64,000 nucleotides of DNA from Streptomyces sp. f51 (GTDB lineage: Bacteria > Actinomycetota > Actinomycetes > Streptomycetales > Streptomycetaceae), in the NCBI RefSeq assembly GCF_037940415.1, contig NZ_CP149798.1:3589001-3653000 (forward strand), read 5' to 3'. This document shows, in pieces, positions 63,445-64,000 of the stretch (position 1 is the first letter of the stretch; the number at the start of each line of letters is the position of its first letter). A program made the translations under genes and the position numbers. The notes beneath the pieces are model-generated. The model searched no databases, was not told where the DNA came from, and saw only the letters and a program-made list of their open reading frames with translations.

Positions 63445-63472
63445 GCTTGTGAACGCGTTCACATTCACAAGC
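63445..63472. promoter_or_regulatory. Rex operator of cydABCD
   Basis: TTGTGAACGCGTTCACAT (63447-63464) fits the Rex consensus TTGTGAAN4TTCACAA with one end mismatch. A further TTCACAAGC follows, so GCTTGTGAA and TTCACAAGC also form an outer pair. It lies about 85 bp upstream of cydA. Rex senses NADH/NAD+. Confidence 0.85.
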
Positions 63473-63621
63473 AATTATGACGCATACCCGTTCGAGGCAA
63501 GAGGGGTGGGGGGTCCCTAAACGGGGCCGAAGGGACCCGGCCTGGAGGGGCCGGGCGGCCTCGGACCGACACACGGCCCCTGGAGTCGCCCTCACCTCGC
63601 GCGTGTCCGGCCCCGGGCATG

Positions 63622-63662
63622 CCGAGGGGCCCGTACGCGAACACCACGTACGGGCCCCTCGG
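63622..63662 (-). terminator. Terminator after the hisC-type gene
   Basis: CCGAGGGGCCCGTACG (63622-63637) and CGTACGGGCCCCTCGG (63647-63662) make 16 perfect pairs with a 9-nt loop. It separates the aminotransferase gene from the cyd promoter. Confidence 0.88.
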
Positions 63663-63729
63663 CCACGGCTCACGGGCGGACGCCTTCACGGGGCGACGGA
63701 CAACGCCACCCCGGCTGGCAGTGGGTCCG

Positions 63730-64000
63730 CTACAGCCCCTTGGGGAAGCTCTCGGTCGCCTTCAGGAAGATGTCGTTGGCCTCGGTCTCCCCGATGGTGA
63801 CGCGAACACCCTCGCCGGCGAAGGGGCGCACGACGACACCGGCCTGCTCGCAGTGCGCGGCGAAGTCGAGGGTGCGCTCCCCCAGGCGCAGCCACACGAA
63901 GTTGGCCTGCGTCTCGGGCACCGTCCAGCCCTGACCGCGCAGCGTGTCGACCACCCGGGTGCGCTCCGAGACCAGGGAGCCGACCCTGCCGATCAGTTCG
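63730..64000 (-). CDS. hisC: HisC-type aminotransferase, C-terminal part
   Basis: Only the last 90 residues are in the window; the gene continues past 64000. [50 protein letters not shown] and the TESFPKGL end are typical of the small domain of histidinol-phosphate aminotransferases. The Arg in GVRVTIG binds substrate phosphate or carboxylate. It may be the second HisC-like enzyme (aromatic aminotransferase) of Streptomyces, as it stands outside a his operon. Confidence 0.82.
   Translation of the reverse strand, partial: ELIGRVGSLVSERTRVVDTLRGQGWTVPETQANFVWLRLGERTLDFAAHCEQAGVVVRPFAGEGVRVTIGETEANDIFLKATESFPKGL

Overview
The window is GC-rich actinobacterial DNA. GTG starts and ATGA/GTGA overlaps are frequent, TTA codons are nearly absent, and marker genes include a subtilisin-inhibitor-like protein, a fused CydCD, DtpA and SpoIIE/RsbW-type proteins. 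It is almost certainly a Streptomyces chromosome. The order pheA, serS, ABC cluster, cydABCD, hisC, with perfect parS sites and many DnaA boxes, suggests the oriC-proximal core. The species cannot be named from the sequence alone.

Region by region. (1) 1-4.4 kb is one end of an integrated element of the pSAM2/AICE type. It has a rep-xis-int operon with overlapping genes, two unrecognised cargo genes, and an end at the 3' part of a tRNA-Arg gene. The other end lies left of the window. (2) 4.4-13 kb holds a tRNA-Ser, an SSI-type protease inhibitor, a 1393-residue PAS sensor with degenerate kinase and receiver domains, an acyl-CoA ligase, an ECF sigma factor and a hairpin- and repeat-rich gap. 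(3) 13-18 kb is a five-gene operon resembling the mycobacterial igr operon (chsE2-chsH2-chsE1-chsH1-ltp2), which removes the last steroid side-chain carbons; a candidate TetR-type operator precedes it. (4) 18-33 kb is a mixed core: a small secreted protein, two prim-pol-like proteins, a DUF2637 membrane protein, HtrA protease, a GDPD phosphodiesterase, two RsbW-like ATPases, a SpoIIE-like phosphatase, PepP and a stand-alone CitG-like protein. (5) 32.8-39.3 kb is a copper-handling block (Met-rich membrane protein, YcnI, Sco, PCuAC/ECuC, CopC-CopD, DtpA). (6) 39.4-54.2 kb holds pheA, serS, two HAD phosphatases, a four-gene double ABC exporter operon, an M24 protein, an EphD-like hydrolase-SDR fusion, a MerR regulator, KptA and an F420-type oxidoreductase. 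(7) 54.2-64 kb runs on the minus strand: an M23 peptidase, a GAF histidine kinase, cydCD, cydB and cydA behind a Rex operator, and the 3' end of a hisC-type aminotransferase.

Sequence features beyond genes include a cluster of DnaA boxes between pheA and serS, smaller DnaA-box groups elsewhere, two perfect parS sites at the cydB-cydCD junction, a 10-unit 23-bp minisatellite, a three-unit 29-bp minisatellite, 11-bp tandem heptamers before the PAS sensor gene, C-rich-loop hairpins that may be a small RNA, and five genes whose -10-like hexamer lies exactly 6 nt before the start codon (probable leaderless mRNAs). TTA (bldA-dependent) codons were found in only two genes: the element's rep and the DUF2637 gene.
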